From Butyrivibrio sp. XPD2002 (GTDB taxonomy: Bacteria; Bacillota; Clostridia; Lachnospirales; Lachnospiraceae): a stretch of 64,000 nucleotides of DNA. Shown in pieces: positions 61,577 through 64,000 of the stretch; within the stretch, counting starts at the first letter, position 1; every line of letters starts with the position of its first letter. The notes beneath the pieces were generated by a model. The model ran no database searches. It saw only the letters and a list, made by a program, of their open reading frames with translations, and was not told the DNA's origin. The DNA is taken from contig NZ_AUIY01000001.1 in the NCBI RefSeq assembly GCF_000423945.1, positions 620,001 to 684,000 of the forward strand, in the 5' to 3' direction. A program made the position numbers and the translations under genes.

Positions 61577-61735
61577 CAAAAAAAGTGGATTCGCAAAAGA
61601 ATCCACTTAACAATCATCTATGCTCTGCATCCAAATTCGCAGATAAAATCCTGAAAGGATAAACATCGAAAATTTATTAACGCCTGGAGCCTGCGCCACA
61701 GGGTGAGAGTGGAAACCTCTGCTTTATTTTCATAC
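61577..61735 (-). promoter_or_regulatory. L20-type leader with terminator, upstream of infC
   Basis: A 150-nt leader with conserved-looking GGTTTCCACTCTCACC near its 5' end and a terminator stem AAGTGGATT/AATCCACTT (61583-61608) plus TTTTTTTG. Placement before infC-rpmI-rplT is that of the Firmicute L20 leader, where free L20 promotes termination. Called from context and motif; a covariance search would settle it. Confidence 0.78.
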
Positions 61736-61741
61736 TAGCAA

Positions 61742-61770
61742 AATATATCACACAGCTATTGGTGTGTCAA
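61742..61770 (-). promoter_or_regulatory. SigA promoter of infC-rpmI-rplT
   Basis: TTGACA (61765-61770) and TATATT (61742-61747), 17-nt spacer; a near-consensus promoter with start near 61735. Confidence 0.85.
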
Positions 61771-61780
61771 CAATATTTTT

Positions 61781-62389
61781 TCAATAATTTACTCCCAGGG
61801 CCTGAAGCTCTGATTCAACCTGCTCATAGGAGTTATATACTATACCGTTCATTCCGAATTTCTTAGCGGCTGTAATGTTCCTCACAGTATCGTCAATGAA
61901 CACGCACTGTTCCGGAACAAGGTCGTATTTATCGGTAATAAGCTCGAATATAGCGCGGTCCGGCTTAATGATCTTATATTTATAGCTCAGAATTCCGCCG
62001 TCTACCTCATCAAGGAATTCATTCATAAACTTATTAGGTTCAAGTGCCTGCTTTGAAAAGTTTGAAAGAACAAGCACTTTGTAGCCTGCCTTCTTCAATG
62101 CCTTGATCCAGGGCATTGTGCGTTCTCTTTTTCTAAGAAGTCCTGTGAGATCTGAAAAAGCCATTCGGAGCTCTTTTTCTATAGAAGGATCGTTTTTCAC
62201 AAAGCCATCCACGATTCCCTTGGAATCAAGAACACCTCTGTCGAATTCATTCCACGCCTCTGTTCTGGTGCTGGCATCTCCGATTCTCTGAACCATCTCT
62301 TCATCGAAGCCCTTATCTCTAAGGAAATCCTCCCAGCAAAAGTCCACAAGGACATTACCTATATCAAAAATCACTGTACTTATTGCCAT
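61781..62389 (-). CDS. HAD superfamily phosphatase, YihX-like
   Basis: A 202-residue cytosolic HAD-IA hydrolase. Motif I is VIFDIGNVLVDF with the nucleophile Asp (the +2 acid is Gly as in YihX-type members), motif II is VLVLSNFS, motif III Lys is in YKIIKPDRAIF, and motif IV is CVFIDDTVRNI. A helical cap lies at about 15-85. YihX dephosphorylates glucose-1-phosphate; the substrate here is unknown. It follows the small membrane protein by 11 nt, so they are probably co-transcribed. Confidence 0.9.
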   Translation of the reverse strand: MAISTVIFDIGNVLVDFCWEDFLRDKGFDEEMVQRIGDASTRTEAWNEFDRGVLDSKGIVDGFVKNDPSIEKELRMAFSDLTGLLRKRERTMPWIKALKKAGYKVLVLSNFSKQALEPNKFMNEFLDEVDGGILSYKYKIIKPDRAIFELITDKYDLVPEQCVFIDDTVRNITAAKKFGMNGIVYNSYEQVESELQALGVNY

Positions 62390-62400
62390 AACTAAGCCTC

Positions 62401-62682
62401 TTACTCTGCGTCACTGCTGTCCTTTGCAGGGACGTCATTCTTACCATAGGGATCTGCTGATGCTACTGTTCTGTTGCCTGTAAGCGCGGTATATACCCAC
62501 AGAATAAGCCACAGTAAAATCGGTATTGCAATCGTAGCAGCCGCACAGCCTGCAAAAGCACTTCCAGGGCCCATCTCGCCGAATATAGCCTCAAAAAGAA
62601 GAACTACATATATACCAACAAGTAAGATAATGCCTGCTATAGCAATTACTCTCTTAAACATCGGTGTTTCGCTATTTTTCAT
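62401..62682 (-). CDS. Small two-helix membrane protein, unknown
   Basis: 93 residues with two hydrophobic segments (about 10-32 and 40-67; VIAIAGIILLVGIYVVLLFE and AAATIAIPILLWLILWVYTA) and a polar acidic tail ending DPYGKNDVPAKDSSDAE. Similar short proteins are common in Lachnospiraceae but I know no function. AAGGAG precedes the ATG. It lies between purA's terminator and the HAD gene. Confidence 0.75.
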   Translation of the reverse strand: MKNSETPMFKRVIAIAGIILLVGIYVVLLFEAIFGEMGPGSAFAGCAAATIAIPILLWLILWVYTALTGNRTVASADPYGKNDVPAKDSSDAE

Positions 62683-62699
62683 AATTTCTCCTTAAAACC

Positions 62700-62742
62700 G
62701 TAAAACGGGCTGCCAACACTAACTGTGACAGCCCGGTAAAAA
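62700..62742 (-). terminator. Terminator of purA
   Basis: Stem CGGGCTG/CAGCCCG with a 16-nt loop and TTTTACGGTTTT tail on the minus strand, just past the stop at 62748. Confidence 0.8.
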
Positions 62743-62747
62743 TCATC

Positions 62748-64000
62748 TTATTTGCTAAGAGCGCTCTCGCGATAGATAATATCTTCTCTAGCAGGTCCGT
62801 TAGATACCATTGTGATCGGGTATCCAATCTCCTTCTCGATGAACTCGATATACTTGCGGCAGTTCTCGGGAAGATCCTCGTACTTCTTGATTCCGCGGAT
62901 ATCGCAATTCCATCCGGGAAGTGTCTCGTATACAGGCTTAGCCTTCTCAAGGAGATGTGTAACAGGGAAGTCCTTAGTAACCTCTCCGTTGATCTCATAA
63001 CCTACACATACCGGAATCTCTTCAAGGTATCCAAGAACATCAAGTACTGTGAAAGCAACATCTGTTGCACCCTGAAGTCTGCAGCCATATTTACTTGCTA
63101 CGCAGTCGTACCATCCCATACGACGAGGACGTCCTGTTGTAGCGCCGTACTCACCGCCATCGCCACCGCGTCTTCTGAGCTCGTCAGCCTCCTCACCGAA
63201 GATCTCGGATGTGAAAGCACCTGCTCCAACTGCTGATGAATAAGCCTTGTTAACAACTACGATCTGCTTGATCTCGTAAGGTGCGATACCTGCACCGATT
63301 GCGCCATAAGCAGCAAGTGTAGATGATGATGTAACCATAGGATAAATTCCGTGATCGGGATCCTTCATTGTTCCAAGCTGACCCTCAAGGAGGATTGTCT
63401 TACCTTCCTTATTAGCCTTTTCAAGGAAAAGAGCTGTATCAGCCACATAAGGCTTAACCATATCTCTCCACTCGTGAAGAGTCTCAAGAAGCTCTGTAGG
63501 ATCAATCTCAGGCTTGTGATAAAGTTCCTTAAGAAGGATGTTCTTTGTAACAAGAACTCTCTCTACCTTTTCCTTAAGAAGCTCCTCATCAAAGAGCTCA
63601 TTAACCTGGAAACCGATCTTAGCATATTTATCTGAATAGAAAGGTGCGATACCTGACTTTGTTGAACCAAATGACTTACCGCCAAGTCTCTCCTCTTCAT
63701 ACTGATCGAAAAGGATGTGATAAGGCATTACGATCTGGCAACGATCTGAAATAAGAAGGTTCGGTGTAGGAACGTTCTGATCTGTTACTGCCTTAAGCTC
63801 TCCTATAAGAACAGGAATGTTAAGTGCAACACCGTTACCGATTATATTAGTAATGTTCTGATGAAATACTCCTGAAGGGAGTGTATGTAATGCAAACTTG
63901 CCATATTTATTAACAATGGTATGTCCTGCGTTCGCGCCTCCCTGAAAACGTACAACCACATCGGCCTGATCAGCCATCATGTCTGTGATCTTACCTTTTC
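62748..64000 (-). CDS. purA: Adenylosuccinate synthetase, N-terminus outside the window
   Basis: The last 417 codons are present and the frame runs off the end of the window. The enzyme makes adenylosuccinate from IMP, aspartate and GTP in AMP synthesis. Seen: KGKITDMMADQADVVVRFQG and GGANAGHT, IGNGVALN, ILLEGQLGTMKDPDHGIYPM, TSSST, ATTGRPRRMGWYD and ending VSNGPAREDIIYRESALSK. About 15-20 N-terminal residues with the first GTP-binding loop are missing. The EGQLGTMKDPDHG segment differs from the common EGAQG form but resembles a clostridial subtype. Confidence 0.95.
   Translation of the reverse strand, partial: KGKITDMMADQADVVVRFQGGANAGHTIVNKYGKFALHTLPSGVFHQNITNIIGNGVALNIPVLIGELKAVTDQNVPTPNLLISDRCQIVMPYHILFDQYEEERLGGKSFGSTKSGIAPFYSDKYAKIGFQVNELFDEELLKEKVERVLVTKNILLKELYHKPEIDPTELLETLHEWRDMVKPYVADTALFLEKANKEGKTILLEGQLGTMKDPDHGIYPMVTSSSTLAAYGAIGAGIAPYEIKQIVVVNKAYSSAVGAGAFTSEIFGEEADELRRRGGDGGEYGATTGRPRRMGWYDCVASKYGCRLQGATDVAFTVLDVLGYLEEIPVCVGYEINGEVTKDFPVTHLLEKAKPVYETLPGWNCDIRGIKKYEDLPENCRKYIEFIEKEIGYPITMVSNGPAREDIIYRESALSK

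Overview
The window reads as chromosome from a motile, fibre-degrading Lachnospiraceae-type Firmicute (Butyrivibrio or a close relative is my best guess; genus not proven). Reasons: moderately low GC, strong Shine-Dalgarno sites, infC-rpmI-rplT behind an L20 leader, a cytosolic GH115 xylan glucuronidase, a YtrABC-type ABC locus, LPXTG/sortase surface proteins, a flagellin relative and many cyclic-di-GMP proteins. No phage, transposase, CRISPR array, tRNA or rRNA was seen.

Layout. 1-7.1 kb (minus strand): 5' part of a MocR-like aminotransferase, an HDOD/degenerate EAL protein, a 6S RNA, then thrC, citrate synthase and an aminopeptidase P in a tight operon. 7.3-9.3 kb (plus): an AP2-HNH-AP2 protein and an ApbE lipoprotein whose start lies in a palindromic repeat. 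9.3-16.4 kb (minus): a mini-flagellin with a structured leader, an EAL phosphodiesterase, and a gntR-ATPase-permease operon with its operator. 16.4-30 kb: GH115 (start site buried in a hairpin), a heterodimeric ABC exporter with a membrane-anchored C39-like protease, a PilZ protein, a surface papain-like protease, an acyltransferase and a LigB-AMMECR1 fusion. 30-37 kb: a DUF4234-like protein, a macro-NADAR fusion, HflX, a membrane diguanylate cyclase and MalQ.

37-60 kb is the accessory core, all on the minus strand: a large secreted surface protein, PepD, and a pilus island made of signal peptidase I, a giant adhesin, the major pilin, sortase C, a minor pilin and a second sortase. Two further units stand upstream, a coiled-coil/Lys-rich protein and a second giant LPXTG adhesin. 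Each has its own promoter, c-di-GMP-I (GEMM-I) riboswitch and intrinsic terminator. The signal peptidase-pilus promoter and the promoter of the large surface protein share a separate 30-bp inverted-repeat operator at the same 25-bp distance from TATAAT. Surface display therefore appears to be wired to two signals: c-di-GMP (made, degraded and sensed by proteins in this window) and an unknown DNA-binding regulator.

60-64 kb: infC (AUU start) - rpmI - rplT, a HAD phosphatase, a small membrane protein, and purA running off the end. Protein functions rest on motif recognition by eye; RNA calls rest on conserved motifs and hand-drawn pairings.
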